Shown: piece after piece, positions 19,448 to 29,451 of the stretch
Position numbering within the stretch: the first letter of the stretch is position 1
Layout of the letters: every line of letters starts with the position of its first letter
NCBI RefSeq assembly: GCF_001708445.1
Contig: NZ_CP015637.1
Location: 372,001-436,000 of the forward strand
Source: Pseudomonas fluorescens
GTDB taxonomy: Bacteria; Pseudomonadota; Gammaproteobacteria; Pseudomonadales; Pseudomonadaceae
Reading direction: 5' to 3'
DNA length: 64,000 bases
Translations under genes and position numbers: made by a program
The notes under the pieces: model-generated
Databases searched by the model: none
The model's input: the letters and a program-made list of their open reading frames with translations, nothing else
What the model was told of the DNA's origin: nothing

Positions 19448-19584
19448 TGTGGCGAGCGGGCTTGTCCCGCGTTGGGGCGCGAAGCGGCCCCTGACAAAAG
19501 ACACCTGCGCTGTGTCAGGTACGCCTCAGTAGCTGGTTTGGGGGCCGCTTCGCGCCCCAACGCGGGACAAGCCCGCTCGCCACA
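19448..19584. repeat. Long REPIN, TGTGGCGAGCGGGCTTG-type
   Basis: Perfect inverted arms of over 40 bases, beginning TGTGGCGAGCGGGCTTGTCC and ending with its reverse complement, around a loop of about 50 bases. It separates the convergent hutF and lipocalin genes. This is type C of the repeats; the other copy is at 51686. Confidence 0.92.
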
Positions 19585-19604
19585 ACAGCCCTCTCCCACA
19601 TTGT

Positions 19605-20174
19605 TTACTGCGAGGTCTTCGCCATCTGCTTGTCCGACGTACGCCAAATCAAACGCGTGGTGTCATACCCCTGCTGGCGCGCCCTGCTGAGCAGGTCTTC
19701 GCGGGTATCGGCGCTGACCGTCGGCGTACGTGACAGGATCCACATATAACGTCGGCTCGGGCTTCCAACGATGGCGGTCTTGTAGTCATCGCTGACGTAC
19801 AACACCCAGTAATCGCCTTTGGCGACGCCCGGCAACAGCGCGGTAAACCAGTTATTGAATTCCACCCAGAGCTTGTCGGTCTTGCCCGGCACCTGCGGCG
19901 TAGCCGTGCCCTTGGCTTCTTCCCACTTCCAGTCAGTCGTCAGGCAGCGGTTGAACACCGACATATCGCCATCGGGCAGCAATGTGTAGCGGGCTTCGGA
20001 CTGTGCACAGTTGCGCTGGAAGTACATCGGCAATCGAGCCAACTCATACCAGGTACCCTGGTAACGCTTGAGGTTGACGTTACTCGCTGTCTTGGGTTGC
20101 AGATCGTCGCCAGAATGGCTGGCACAGCCCGCCAAAAAAAGGCTGGCACAAAGGAACAAAACAAAACGCATCAT
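19605..20174 (-). CDS. blc: Outer-membrane lipocalin (Blc family lipoprotein)
   Basis: Lipoprotein of the bacterial lipocalin family, 189 aa, which binds fatty acids or lysophospholipids at the outer membrane. The signal peptide MMRFVLFLCASLFLAGCAS has a clear lipobox (LAGC). The lipocalin signature follows: NLKRYQGTWYELARLP with the conserved Gly-x-Trp near residue 41, then alternating beta-strand patterns and SRRYMWILSRTP near the end. A small lipoprotein gene lies 30 bases upstream in the same direction, so they may be cotranscribed. Confidence 0.93.
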   Translation of the reverse strand: MMRFVLFLCASLFLAGCASHSGDDLQPKTASNVNLKRYQGTWYELARLPMYFQRNCAQSEARYTLLPDGDMSVFNRCLTTDWKWEEAKGTATPQVPGKTDKLWVEFNNWFTALLPGVAKGDYWVLYVSDDYKTAIVGSPSRRYMWILSRTPTVSADTREDLLSRARQQGYDTTRLIWRTSDKQMAKTSQ

Positions 20175-20204
20175 TCTTCTTCTCCCGCAGGCTCTCGCCC
20201 CGGT

Positions 20205-20459
20205 TTACTTCAGGCCTTGCCCGGAAAACATCAGAACCTTGTCACCGGCATATTGAACGCTGATAAAGCTGTTTTTATCACCCCAGGTGCAACTGGACAT
20301 GCCCAGTGCGCCGGAACAATCGGTCGGCTTACCCAGCAACGACTCCACCTCGGCCTTGGCCATGCCGGCCGACAACTTTGCGTAGTTTTCTTGGTTGACC
20401 TTGCTGCAAGCGGCCAACAGCACGCAAAAAGCCAGCAAAGCGAGACGGCGTAACGACAT
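20205..20459 (-). CDS. Small BamE/SmpA-like lipoprotein
   Basis: 84-aa predicted lipoprotein. The signal peptide MSLRRLALLAFCVLLAACSK carries the lipobox LAAC. The mature part (YAKLSAGMAKAEVESLLGKP) has the pattern of the SmpA/OmlA-like DUF3862 group, and two later cysteines (in DCSG and SSCTWG) may form a disulfide. Function unknown. It is followed by the lipocalin gene in the same direction and is separated from fbp by the fbp terminator. Confidence 0.85.
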   Translation of the reverse strand: MSLRRLALLAFCVLLAACSKVNQENYAKLSAGMAKAEVESLLGKPTDCSGALGMSSCTWGDKNSFISVQYAGDKVLMFSGQGLK

Positions 20460-20548
20460 GGAATAACTCCTGGAGGGACGAAGCAGCTTGGGTATCTGCC
20501 AGAAGCTTAGAAGGGAAAAGAGGTGTCTGGTTCCCGACGAACGAAAAC

Positions 20549-20592
20549 AAAAAAGCCCCGAAAACGCTGAAACGTTTCGGGGCTTATTTAAG
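20549..20592 (-). terminator. Rho-independent terminator of fbp
   Basis: Reverse-strand hairpin with stem AAGCCCCGAAA / TTTTCGGGGCTT followed by a run of T on the reverse strand. It lies 45 bases past the fbp stop codon. Confidence 0.85.
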
Positions 20593-20635
20593 GGTGAACC
20601 GGCTCACAACAACGCCGATCACTTATCGCGAAAAG

Positions 20636-21646
20636 TTACTTCTTGTGGTAACCGGTTACGCGCTCAACCTCTTCCTTCGAACCCAGGAACACCGCCACGC
20701 GCTGGTGCAGGCCTTCGGGCTGGATGTCGAGGATACGCTGATGGCCGTCGGTCGACGCACCGCCTGCCTGTTCAACCAGGAACGACATCGGGTTGGCTTC
20801 GTACATCAGGCGCAGCTTGCCCGGCTTGGACGGCTCGCGGCTGTCGCGTGGGTACATGAACAGGCCACCGCGGGTCAGGATACGGTGCACGTCAGCCACC
20901 ATCGCCGCAACCCAGCGCATGTTGAAGTTCTTCTTCAACGGGCCTTCTTCGCCTTCCATCAATTCATTGACGTAGCGCTTGACCGGTTCTTCCCAGTGGC
21001 GCTGGTTGGACATGTTGATCGCGAATTCCTGCGTGGCAGCAGGAATGGTGATGTCTTCGTGGGTGAGTACGAAGCTGCCCATTTCACGGTCCAGGGTGAA
21101 GCCCTTGACGCCATCGCCCAGGGTCAGCACCAGCATGGTCTGCGGGCCGTAGATCGCGTAGCCGGCCGCAACCTGCTCGGTGCCTGGCTGCAGGAAGGCC
21201 TTTTCGTTGAGGGCTTCGTTCTGGCTCAGGTATTCGTTCGGGCAACGCAATACCGAGAAGATGGTACCGACGGGGGCGTTGATGTCGATGTTGGACGAAC
21301 CGTCCAGTGGGTCGAACACCAGCAGGTAGGCACCTTTCGGGTACTTGCCCGGGATCTGGTAGGCATTGTCCATTTCTTCGGACGCCATGCCGGCCAGGTG
21401 ACCGCCCCATTCGTTGGCTTCGAGCAGGATCTCGTTGGAGAGTACGTCGAGTTTCTTCTGCACTTCGCCTTGGACGTTTTCAGTGCCCATGCTGCCCAGG
21501 ACACCGCCCAGTGCGCCTTTGGACACGGCGTGGCTGATCTCCTTGCAAGCACGCGCCACCACTTCGATAAGGAAGCGCAGATCGGCAGGCGTGTTGTTGC
21601 TGCGGGTCTGCTCGATCAAATAGCGACTCAGGGTAACGCGGGACAT
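20636..21646 (-). CDS. fbp: Fructose-1,6-bisphosphatase, class I
   Basis: Gluconeogenic phosphatase that converts fructose 1,6-bisphosphate to fructose 6-phosphate in the cytosol, important in pseudomonads that grow on organic acids and amino acids. I start at the ATG at 21644-21646 ([18 protein letters not shown]), with GGAG six bases upstream, giving 336 aa as in the family. The metal-binding signature [11 protein letters not shown] is intact near residue 115, and the substrate-binding region [20 protein letters not shown] fits class I. Confidence 0.97.
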   Translation of the reverse strand: MSRVTLSRYLIEQTRSNNTPADLRFLIEVVARACKEISHAVSKGALGGVLGSMGTENVQGEVQKKLDVLSNEILLEANEWGGHLAGMASEEMDNAYQIPGKYPKGAYLLVFDPLDGSSNIDINAPVGTIFSVLRCPNEYLSQNEALNEKAFLQPGTEQVAAGYAIYGPQTMLVLTLGDGVKGFTLDREMGSFVLTHEDITIPAATQEFAINMSNQRHWEEPVKRYVNELMEGEEGPLKKNFNMRWVAAMVADVHRILTRGGLFMYPRDSREPSKPGKLRLMYEANPMSFLVEQAGGASTDGHQRILDIQPEGLHQRVAVFLGSKEEVERVTGYHKK

Positions 21647-21757
21647 GGAAGGCTCCGATGTATGGGGGGGGCTTAAAAACCCGCGCAGTTTAACGCGAGT
21701 CGGGGCGTATTTCCTCCTATCAGAGGATTTAAACCCAATAGAGTTCATGGACTTTAT

Positions 21758-23113
21758 TTAACGTACCGCCGCAGGCTTGCGCAGCAAACTGTAGGCCATG
21801 GCCCCCAACGCCGCGACACCGAGCAGTAACACGGCCCAGAGCCCGAACTTTTTCCAGTTCGGCCCGGTATCGACAACGGCTGCGGCCGCAGGCGACGTGA
21901 CGGTCACGCCCCCGGCTACCTGGGCCTGCCCCAACGTATTGAAACGCTCGGCGTTGTAGCCAGGGATCAGGGTCGACAGCGGCAGGTTCGCCGCCTTGGC
22001 CGACGCATTACCCAGCGCCAAGGTAAATGGCGGCTCGCCCCGCGCCAGGAACACCAGTTGCGTGGCACGCACGGCAACGCGCAGTGCCGGGGCTTCGACG
22101 CCCAGGCCACCGCCGCGCTCATCCACCTGCAACTTGAGCTCAGTAACCGTTTGGCCCGGCAACGGTAATTCATCCTGCACCACGTCCTGGCCATTCTGGG
22201 TCAGGCGGTACAGCACACCGTTGCTCAGCGGCTGCCAGGCCTGCTGGCTGTCACGCCGCCCCGCCAAGGTCACGGGCGCCAGCGTGTTGGGCTGCTTCAA
22301 TTCGACGCGCAGGCGCTCGACATTCAGCCCCGTCGGCAACTGCCAGCTGTACTCCCCCGCCTTGAGTCGCGAACCGGCCAGCGGCTGCGACCACACCAAG
22401 GGCATCGGTAAACTGCTGCGGGTGGCGCTTGTCAGCTTGGCCGAGGTCAGCAGCGGCGCCGCCTGGCCTTGCCACAACAAGCGCAGGTAGCGCGCCGGTT
22501 GCCCCGGCAGGCTGACGTCATGCTGTTCGACCCGCTCGTCGGCAAACGACAAGCGCGCCACTTGCCCATCACCCCAGGCTTCCCAGTGCTGCAAGTCATC
22601 ACTGGCTTCAATGCTGAAACGCTGGAAGCCCTCCTGCTCGTGGCTCCAGTCAAGGCTCAGTTGCTGCAACGGTGCCTTGATCGCGCTGGCGTCCAGTACC
22701 CAGCCGCGCAGCACCTGCTTGCCGGGCTTGGCGGCGGTGGAGGGGCGTACCTCGAGCAAGGTGCCTTCGGCGCTGGACTTCACCACCACATCGGGCAAGG
22801 TTTCGTGGGTGTCGGCCGCGTACAGCGGGAACCACTTCACCTCGGTGACGTTGCGGTTTTCGGTGTGCTGGGGCGATTGTCGCGACAGTGCATAGGCCTG
22901 AGGTTCACCGGCCGCGTTAAAGACGCGTACATCACTGAGGTCGGCCTGGCGCGCGCCCAGTTGCACAGCCAAAGGCAATTCAAGGCGATACCAGGGGCCG
23001 TTGCCACTGACGCTCAGCGGCACCTGGGTGGTGAAATCGGCAGGCGTTTCCTGGGCCCACACCGACCACGTTGCGCACAACCCCACTACCGCCACGCTCA
23101 ACTTACCGATCAA
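21758..23113 (-). CDS. DUF3999 domain protein (periplasmic, membrane-anchored)
   Basis: 451-aa protein with a signal peptide (cleavage likely after SVWA) and one C-terminal transmembrane helix (KFGLWAVLLLGVAALGAMAY), so most of it is periplasmic. The body matches the DUF3999 family with beta-rich repeats. Its ATG overlaps the stop of the upstream DUF2339 gene (ATGA), the usual arrangement of these two families in pseudomonads, so they probably act as one unit. No function is established; a cell-envelope role is inferred. Confidence 0.85.
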   Translation of the reverse strand: MIGKLSVAVVGLCATWSVWAQETPADFTTQVPLSVSGNGPWYRLELPLAVQLGARQADLSDVRVFNAAGEPQAYALSRQSPQHTENRNVTEVKWFPLYAADTHETLPDVVVKSSAEGTLLEVRPSTAAKPGKQVLRGWVLDASAIKAPLQQLSLDWSHEQEGFQRFSIEASDDLQHWEAWGDGQVARLSFADERVEQHDVSLPGQPARYLRLLWQGQAAPLLTSAKLTSATRSSLPMPLVWSQPLAGSRLKAGEYSWQLPTGLNVERLRVELKQPNTLAPVTLAGRRDSQQAWQPLSNGVLYRLTQNGQDVVQDELPLPGQTVTELKLQVDERGGGLGVEAPALRVAVRATQLVFLARGEPPFTLALGNASAKAANLPLSTLIPGYNAERFNTLGQAQVAGGVTVTSPAAAAVVDTGPNWKKFGLWAVLLLGVAALGAMAYSLLRKPAAVR

Positions 23114-26100
23114 GAGGATGCTCCTTCAGTTTCCAGCACAGGTTCGGCACGCTTGGGCGGCAGTGGCGCGAAGTAGCCCACCACCAGCAACAACCCGCCC
23201 ACGCCAATGAACGACACGATCCGCGCCAGGCCACCACGGTTGCTCAGCTCGACAAAGAACAGCTTGGCCACCACCACGGCAATCAACGCTGCGCCGATCA
23301 GCCACACTTCGCGGCGATGGCGCAGGTGGCCGCCGATCATCAGGCCGAGGGCGACCAGGGTCCAGACGATCGACAGGCTGGCTTGTACCAGCATCGATTC
23401 GAGCAACGCATCCACCTGGAACGGCACGCCGCCCCAGTGGTGGGCGGCGCGCATCACCAGCGCGGTGAAGAATGCAAACAGCGAGAGACCTGCCACGCCT
23501 TCGGCGATCAACTCGACTCGAGCCCCACGTTGCGGCGCAACGCTGCGTGACCACAGATACACACCGAACAGGGCAAACAGCAGCCCCAGGTCCAGCGGGC
23601 TGATCAGCGGCACATACGGCAACGGCCTGGCCGTGCCGTCACTGAAGCTATTGGCCAGCCAGAACCAACCGAGCATCAACACCGCCAGCGGCAGCGCCGC
23701 CAGCACCCGGTACTCTTTCGGGTAAGCCGACACCGGCCACGGCCAACGACGCGGCGTGGCTGCCAGCACCAGATACAGGCTTGGCAGAATCGCCCAGCCC
23801 AGCCAGCGCCAGGCGTTGTATTCGGCCGACAGCCGCAACAAGCCGTAACGCAGCTCCAGGGCCAGCACGCCGATCAGCATCCAGCAGCCAAGCACATGGG
23901 CGACACTCAGCGCCTTGCCCGGCGCCACTGCCGCCAGCCGCCGCAACGACACGAAGTGCACCGCAAAGACTGTCAGCCAGGCCAGCCAGCCGTACTGGGC
24001 CGCCGGGTGGTAATAGTCATGCGCGGACACCAGCAACACCACCCCCGCCGCCGGCATCAACACGGTGCAAAGCATGCCCAGCGACGCCCAGCGCAATCTC
24101 GCCGCCAGCAACGCCCAGAGTGCCACGCTGAGCGCCGCGCAGCCCAACAGGAAAGCCCCCTGCAGTTCCCGCGGGATAAACCGCAACACTTCACTGATCA
24201 GCGCCACGGCCCACCAGGCCGCGCCCCACACCAGCAACAGGTCGGACAGGCGTTGCAGCTTGAGTACGGCAAACATCGGCGCATGGGGCTCACGCTGCAA
24301 GCGCCACGCGCCAACCAGGGCGGCCAGGCCCAGGACCATCGGCGTCCAGAAACCGCTGTGCCCCAAGGGGCGCACACCTTCAGGGGTCAACGGCCCGAGC
24401 AGCTCCGGTACCGACAGCAGGAACGCAGCACCGCCGATCACCTGCAGCAGCAAACCAAATACAAAACTGACGCGCTGTTGCAGGTACAGGCTCAACCAGA
24501 TGATCAGCAAGCCACTGGCCGCCCATACACCGCTGGCACTTTCCCATGGCAGCACAAACAGCACCGCAAGGTTGATCAATACCAGACCCGCGAGCAGCAC
24601 CACCGACAGGCCACGCAACAGCCGCACATCGCCACGCACCTGGTCGTCGCGCACCGCCAGGAGCATGCCGCCAATCAAGGCCAGGCCGATCAGCGACGCC
24701 GTCAGCAGGCCGCTCCAGCCCGCGCTGAATACCGCCGCCCCGTCACCGCCTTGCAAACGCAGCAGAAACAGCGCGCCGCCCAGCAGTTGCACGGCGAACG
24801 CGGTAAACAGGAACGTACGCGAGCCGATGCGCAGGCCGATCCACAGGGTGGCCAGGCCGGCGACCGCCCAACTGATGGCGGTGCCTTGGGTCAGCAACAA
24901 CAGCGGCGCGAGCAGGTACAAAAAGGTCAGGCCCAGGCTGGCCAACACCGGCAGCCCCTTGCGCTCCCATCCCGCCGCCTGCTCCGGCGACGCCTTGCGT
25001 AGTTGGTCGAAACTGAACAGCAGCGCCGCGCCCAGCAGCAGCGCGCCCAATGGCGCACCGTCGAGCAACGTATGGTCGCCAACGCGCAGTTCGCTGAGAA
25101 AGGCCAGCGCCGAGCCCAATTGCAATAACACGCCGAAGGCTCGCGCCAACGGCCGTTGCTGACGCAAGCCGAGCCAGAAGATCCCGGCGCCTTCCACGGC
25201 CCAGGCCGCCGCCGTCCAGCGTGCGTCGAGGCCCAGGGGAATCGCCAGGCTGGCGAAGATCACCCCCAGGGCCAGGCAGGTTTCCGCCAGCAGCAAGGCA
25301 CGCCCGCCACTGAGCAATCGCGCCAGGCCCATATAGATAACGCCCAGGCCAAGGGCGCTGAACGCAGCGGCAAACTCCAAATGCTGCACCAGTGCGAACT
25401 GCAAGCCAAAACCCACCAACGGCGGACCGAACAGCAGGCTACCGTCGACGTAATCACCCTTGGCCGCCGACCAGCGCAGCAACGCCCCCCGGCTGTCATC
25501 TTCGGGCGCGTCGTTCATCTCCAGCAATTTGCGGCGGGTGAACAACAGGCCGATGACCAGGTACATCAGGAAAAACAGGATCAGGAACGGCTCGGTGCTC
25601 CACAGCAGTTCCGGAGTATACGAACGCAACCCCCAGGCGAAGCCAATGCCAAAGGTGCCGACAAAGCCGATCAGGTTGAGCAGGCGCCAGGCCTTGAACC
25701 AGGCGATGGCGAGGATGCCGGCATTGAGCAGGGCGAAATAACTGAACAGCGCCACATGGTTGCCGGCGCCGGTGGACGTGAGGATCGGTGCTGCAAACCC
25801 GCCGAGTGCCGCCGCGCAGGCCAGGCCCAGGGCATCCTGGGTAATCGCCAGGATCGCCGAGAACACGGTGATCGCTACCAGCAGGCCCAGTGCCGCGCTC
25901 GGATCGATCAACGGGTGCAGGCGCATCGCGGCAAATACCGTCAGGTACAACACCGCGATCCCGGTGCCTTGCAGCATCAATCCGTAGTTGCTGTTGCGCA
26001 GTCGTAACCACCAGCCCAGGCCCAGCAGGCCCACGGCGGCCGCAGCCACCCCGGCGTAGCGCAACTCGATCGGCACCACCATGCCTTCGGTGGCGTAGCG

Positions 26101-26631
26101 CAACAGGAACGCCAGGCCCAGGAACAACAGCACCACGCCGACACGCAGCACGGTGTTGCCACCCAACAGCCAATTGCGTGCGCCGCTGATGGCGCGTTCG
26201 ATCAGGTTGGGGCCACGGGGAGCGGCAGGTTCTTGAGGCGCACGCGGCGTCGGGGCGGGCGTCCAGACGTCATCCGGCAGTGGGTGGCTCGGTTCGGCGA
26301 CCATCGCCACAGGCGCCAATTCAGCCGGCAGTTCCCACACCAGTTCAGGCGCCTTGGCGACAGGTGTCGGCTCAGGGACAGGCGTTTCGACGATGCCATT
26401 GCTCGTTGGCGCGGGCACTTCCAGTTGCCGCAGGCGCTCGCCCAGGGCGATCAACGCCTTCTGCGTGGTTTCCAACTGAGCAGCCTGCTGCTGCGCCTGG
26501 GTCGCCAGCCTAGACAGGCGAATCGCCTGGCCAATGCCCAACCCCAACAGCGCACCGATGCCCGCGTCACTGAACGACTCATCGAGCGTCCAGCCGAGCA
26601 CCAGGCCAATCAGCATGAAAATCCATTGCAT
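23110..26631 (-). CDS. Large DUF2339 polytopic membrane protein
   Basis: 1173-aa inner-membrane protein. An N-terminal hydrophobic segment (MQWIFMLIGLVLGW) precedes a coiled-coil stretch (about residues 40-75, AQQQAAQLETTQKALIALGERL), a Pro-rich linker (about 75-135), then some 25-30 consecutive hydrophobic segments to the C-terminus. This is the DUF2339 architecture. It is coupled by a four-base overlap to a DUF3999 gene. Function is unknown. A REPIN lies just upstream. Confidence 0.88.
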   Translation of the reverse strand: MQWIFMLIGLVLGWTLDESFSDAGIGALLGLGIGQAIRLSRLATQAQQQAAQLETTQKALIALGERLRQLEVPAPTSNGIVETPVPEPTPVAKAPELVWELPAELAPVAMVAEPSHPLPDDVWTPAPTPRAPQEPAAPRGPNLIERAISGARNWLLGGNTVLRVGVVLLFLGLAFLLRYATEGMVVPIELRYAGVAAAAVGLLGLGWWLRLRNSNYGLMLQGTGIAVLYLTVFAAMRLHPLIDPSAALGLLVAITVFSAILAITQDALGLACAAALGGFAAPILTSTGAGNHVALFSYFALLNAGILAIAWFKAWRLLNLIGFVGTFGIGFAWGLRSYTPELLWSTEPFLILFFLMYLVIGLLFTRRKLLEMNDAPEDDSRGALLRWSAAKGDYVDGSLLFGPPLVGFGLQFALVQHLEFAAAFSALGLGVIYMGLARLLSGGRALLLAETCLALGVIFASLAIPLGLDARWTAAAWAVEGAGIFWLGLRQQRPLARAFGVLLQLGSALAFLSELRVGDHTLLDGAPLGALLLGAALLFSFDQLRKASPEQAAGWERKGLPVLASLGLTFLYLLAPLLLLTQGTAISWAVAGLATLWIGLRIGSRTFLFTAFAVQLLGGALFLLRLQGGDGAAVFSAGWSGLLTASLIGLALIGGMLLAVRDDQVRGDVRLLRGLSVVLLAGLVLINLAVLFVLPWESASGVWAASGLLIIWLSLYLQQRVSFVFGLLLQVIGGAAFLLSVPELLGPLTPEGVRPLGHSGFWTPMVLGLAALVGAWRLQREPHAPMFAVLKLQRLSDLLLVWGAAWWAVALISEVLRFIPRELQGAFLLGCAALSVALWALLAARLRWASLGMLCTVLMPAAGVVLLVSAHDYYHPAAQYGWLAWLTVFAVHFVSLRRLAAVAPGKALSVAHVLGCWMLIGVLALELRYGLLRLSAEYNAWRWLGWAILPSLYLVLAATPRRWPWPVSAYPKEYRVLAALPLAVLMLGWFWLANSFSDGTARPLPYVPLISPLDLGLLFALFGVYLWSRSVAPQRGARVELIAEGVAGLSLFAFFTALVMRAAHHWGGVPFQVDALLESMLVQASLSIVWTLVALGLMIGGHLRHRREVWLIGAALIAVVVAKLFFVELSNRGGLARIVSFIGVGGLLLVVGYFAPLPPKRAEPVLETEGASS

Positions 26632-26657
26632 GGTCGATATTCCCTAGGTAAACCGTG

Positions 26658-26759
26658 CTGTAGGAGCGAGCTTGCTCGCGAAGATCGCAAAGATACCGCG
26701 TTAAATCAGAAAGCACGCGTTATCGTTGGCGTTTTTCGCGAGCAAGCTCGCTCCTACAG
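26658..26759. repeat. REPIN, GTAGGAGCGAGC-type
   Basis: Inverted pair CTGTAGGAGCGAGCTTGCTC ... CTCGCTCCTACAG of about 100 bases between glgP and the DUF2339 gene. Type B. Confidence 0.92.
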
Positions 26760-26764
26760 TAGAT

Positions 26765-29215
26765 CTAGTCCAGGGCTTTCCAGATATCGGTAGCGTACTC
26801 GCGGATCGTCCGGTCCGAAGAGAACCACCCCATCCGCGCGGTATTGAGTACCGCCGAGCGCCACCATTCCTTGGAATCATGCCAATGCGCTTCGACCCGC
26901 GCTTGTGCATCCCAATAGGCGTCGAAGTCGGCACACACCAGGAAGCGGTCATAGTCGATCAGCCCATCGATCAAGCCCACATATCGGCCTGGATCGTCCG
27001 GCGAGAACACCCCGCCTCGAATCGCCTGCAGCACATCGTTCAAACGATGGGAGGCCGCGATGTCCGGCCCGGCATGGAACTCGCCAGCCTGCTTGCGCGC
27101 CTCGACCTGTTGGGCGCTGAGACCGAAGATAAACATGTGCTCGGCCCCCACGCGCTCGTGCATCTCGACGTTGGCGCCGTCCATGGTGCCGATGGTCAGC
27201 GCGCCGTTGAGGCCGAACTTCATATTGCTGGTGCCCGACGCCTCAAAGCCGGCAGTGGAGATTTGCTCCGACAAGTCGGCCGCCGGAATGATGCTTTCCG
27301 CCAGGCTGACGTTGTAGTTGGGCAGGAACACCACCTTGAGCAGACCGCGCACGGTCGGGTCGTTGTTCACGGTGCGCGCAATGTCGTTGGTCAGCTTGAT
27401 GATCAACTTGGCCTGGTGATAACTGGCCGCCGCCTTGCCCGCGAAAATCTTCACCCGCGGTACCCAGTCGGTGCCCGGCTCGGCACGGATCGCCTGGTAC
27501 AGCGCCACGGTGTGCAGCAGGTTGAGCAACTGGCGCTTGTACTCGTGGATACGCTTGACCTGTACGTCGAACATTGCCGCCGGGTTGACCGCAATGCCCA
27601 GGCGCTCATGGATGATATCGGCCAGCGCGCGCTTGCTGTGCAGGCGCTGTTCGGCAAACGCCTTGCGGAATGCTTGCTTCTCGGCAAAGGTTTCCAGCTC
27701 GACCAGGCGGGTTTCCACGGTGTCGAGAATGTCGGGGCCCAGTGCATCCACCAGCATCGAGGTGAGCTTGGGGTTGGCCTGGTACAGCCAGCGGCGGAAG
27801 GTAATGCCGTTGGTTTTGTTGTTGATGCGCTCCGGGTACAGCTTGTGCAATTCGGAGAACACCGTACTGCGCATCAACTGGGTGTGCAGGCCGGAGACCC
27901 CGTTGACACTGTGGGAGCCGAGGAATGCCAGGTTGCCCATGCGCACACGGCGGCCGTTGTCTTCTTCGATCAGCGACACGGCGCGTAGCACGTCAAAATC
28001 ATGGGTGCCCTTGGCCCGCAACGAGTCGATGTGCTGGGCGTTGATCAGGTAGATGATCTGCATGTGCCGGGGCAGCATGCGTTCCATCAGGCCGACCGGC
28101 CAGGTTTCCAGGGCTTCGGGCAACAGGGTGTGGTTGGTGTACGACAGGGTTTCGACGGTGACATCCCACGCGGCGTCCCATGGAATGTCGTGCAGGTCGA
28201 CCAGTTGACGCATCAACTCGGCCACGGCGATCGACGGGTGCGTGTCGTTGAGCTGGATCGCCGCATGCTCGCCCAGGCTGAGTACCGAGCCGTGCATGTT
28301 CTTGTGGCGACGCAGCAGGTCTTGCAGCGAGGCCGAGACGAAGAAGTATTCCTGGCGCAGGCGCAGTTCCTGCCCCGCTTCCGTGCTGTCAGCCGGGTAA
28401 AGCACTCGGGAGATGCTTTCCGCACGGGCCACTTCGGCGACCGCACCCAAGTGGTCACCGGCGTTGAAGCGCTCCAGATGCAGGTCTTCCACCGCCCGCG
28501 CACGCCACAGGCGCAGGGTGTTGACGCTGGCGCCGCGCCAGCCGACCACCGGGGTGTCATAGGCGACGGCACGCACCGTTTCGTTGGGCGTCCACACTTG
28601 GATCATCTTGCCGGCAGGGTCCGGCAGGGTTTCGACGCTGCCGCCAAAGCCGATCGGGTAAATCACCTCGGCCCGTTCGAATTCCCACGGGTTGCCGAAA
28701 TCCAGCCAGCGCTCGGTCTGTTCCTGCTGCCAGCCATCGACAATCGCTTGGCGGAACAAGCCGTGCTCATAACGAATGCCATAACCATGGCCGGCAATGC
28801 CCAGGGTCGACATGCTTTCCATAAAGCACGCCGCCAGGCGGCCCAGGCCACCGTTGCCAAGCGCCGCGTCGGGCTCCAGCAGGCGGATGCGCTCCAGGTC
28901 GACACCCAGTTCGCTCAGGGCTTCGCGAGCGATCTCCAGCACACCGAGGTTGCTCAGGCTGTCATAGAGCAAGCGGCCGATGAGGAATTCGAGGGAGAGG
29001 TAATACACCCGCTTCTGGCCTTTACGGTAGATACGCCGGGTGTGGTCCATCCAGTGGTCGACCATCTGGTCGCGGGCGGCCAGGGCAATGGCTTCGAACC
29101 AGTCGTGGTCGAAGGCGTGATCCGGGTCTTTGCCCACCGCGTAGGTGAGTTTGGTCAAGACAGCATCGCGAAACGCGGCTACCTCTGCTTCTCGTGCAAG
29201 CGGTTCCTGAGACAT
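26765..29215 (-). CDS. glgP: Glycogen/alpha-glucan phosphorylase
   Basis: Pyridoxal-phosphate enzyme that releases glucose 1-phosphate from glycogen or maltodextrins. 816 aa, typical of the bacterial GT35 family. Signatures: NGGLGRLAACFMES near residue 120; the PLP site EASGTSNMKFGLNGAL (Lys near 645); the substrate loop EPDAALGNGGLG. It stands alone between REPIN-flanked gaps. The fbp gene nearby also belongs to carbon-storage metabolism, but no operon links them. Confidence 0.96.
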   Translation of the reverse strand: MSQEPLAREAEVAAFRDAVLTKLTYAVGKDPDHAFDHDWFEAIALAARDQMVDHWMDHTRRIYRKGQKRVYYLSLEFLIGRLLYDSLSNLGVLEIAREALSELGVDLERIRLLEPDAALGNGGLGRLAACFMESMSTLGIAGHGYGIRYEHGLFRQAIVDGWQQEQTERWLDFGNPWEFERAEVIYPIGFGGSVETLPDPAGKMIQVWTPNETVRAVAYDTPVVGWRGASVNTLRLWRARAVEDLHLERFNAGDHLGAVAEVARAESISRVLYPADSTEAGQELRLRQEYFFVSASLQDLLRRHKNMHGSVLSLGEHAAIQLNDTHPSIAVAELMRQLVDLHDIPWDAAWDVTVETLSYTNHTLLPEALETWPVGLMERMLPRHMQIIYLINAQHIDSLRAKGTHDFDVLRAVSLIEEDNGRRVRMGNLAFLGSHSVNGVSGLHTQLMRSTVFSELHKLYPERINNKTNGITFRRWLYQANPKLTSMLVDALGPDILDTVETRLVELETFAEKQAFRKAFAEQRLHSKRALADIIHERLGIAVNPAAMFDVQVKRIHEYKRQLLNLLHTVALYQAIRAEPGTDWVPRVKIFAGKAAASYHQAKLIIKLTNDIARTVNNDPTVRGLLKVVFLPNYNVSLAESIIPAADLSEQISTAGFEASGTSNMKFGLNGALTIGTMDGANVEMHERVGAEHMFIFGLSAQQVEARKQAGEFHAGPDIAASHRLNDVLQAIRGGVFSPDDPGRYVGLIDGLIDYDRFLVCADFDAYWDAQARVEAHWHDSKEWWRSAVLNTARMGWFSSDRTIREYATDIWKALD

Positions 29216-29451
29216 CGGTGCGACCTCGGGCGAGATTGAAGGAGTTGCTAGAGCCTAGTCGGTCTGACAGACGGTGAAGGCTCTGGTTCGGCAGTTTTTT
29301 AACTCATTCACCTTTGCGCGAATTTAATGCAGGGGTCGTGCCCGATCTGCACTCGAACAGCCTTCGAGCTGAAAACCAGAAAATATTGTTCAAAAAACCA
29401 TCAATCCCGGTATGATCGCGCGCCCGGATACCGCCCCACCTTGGAACCCTG

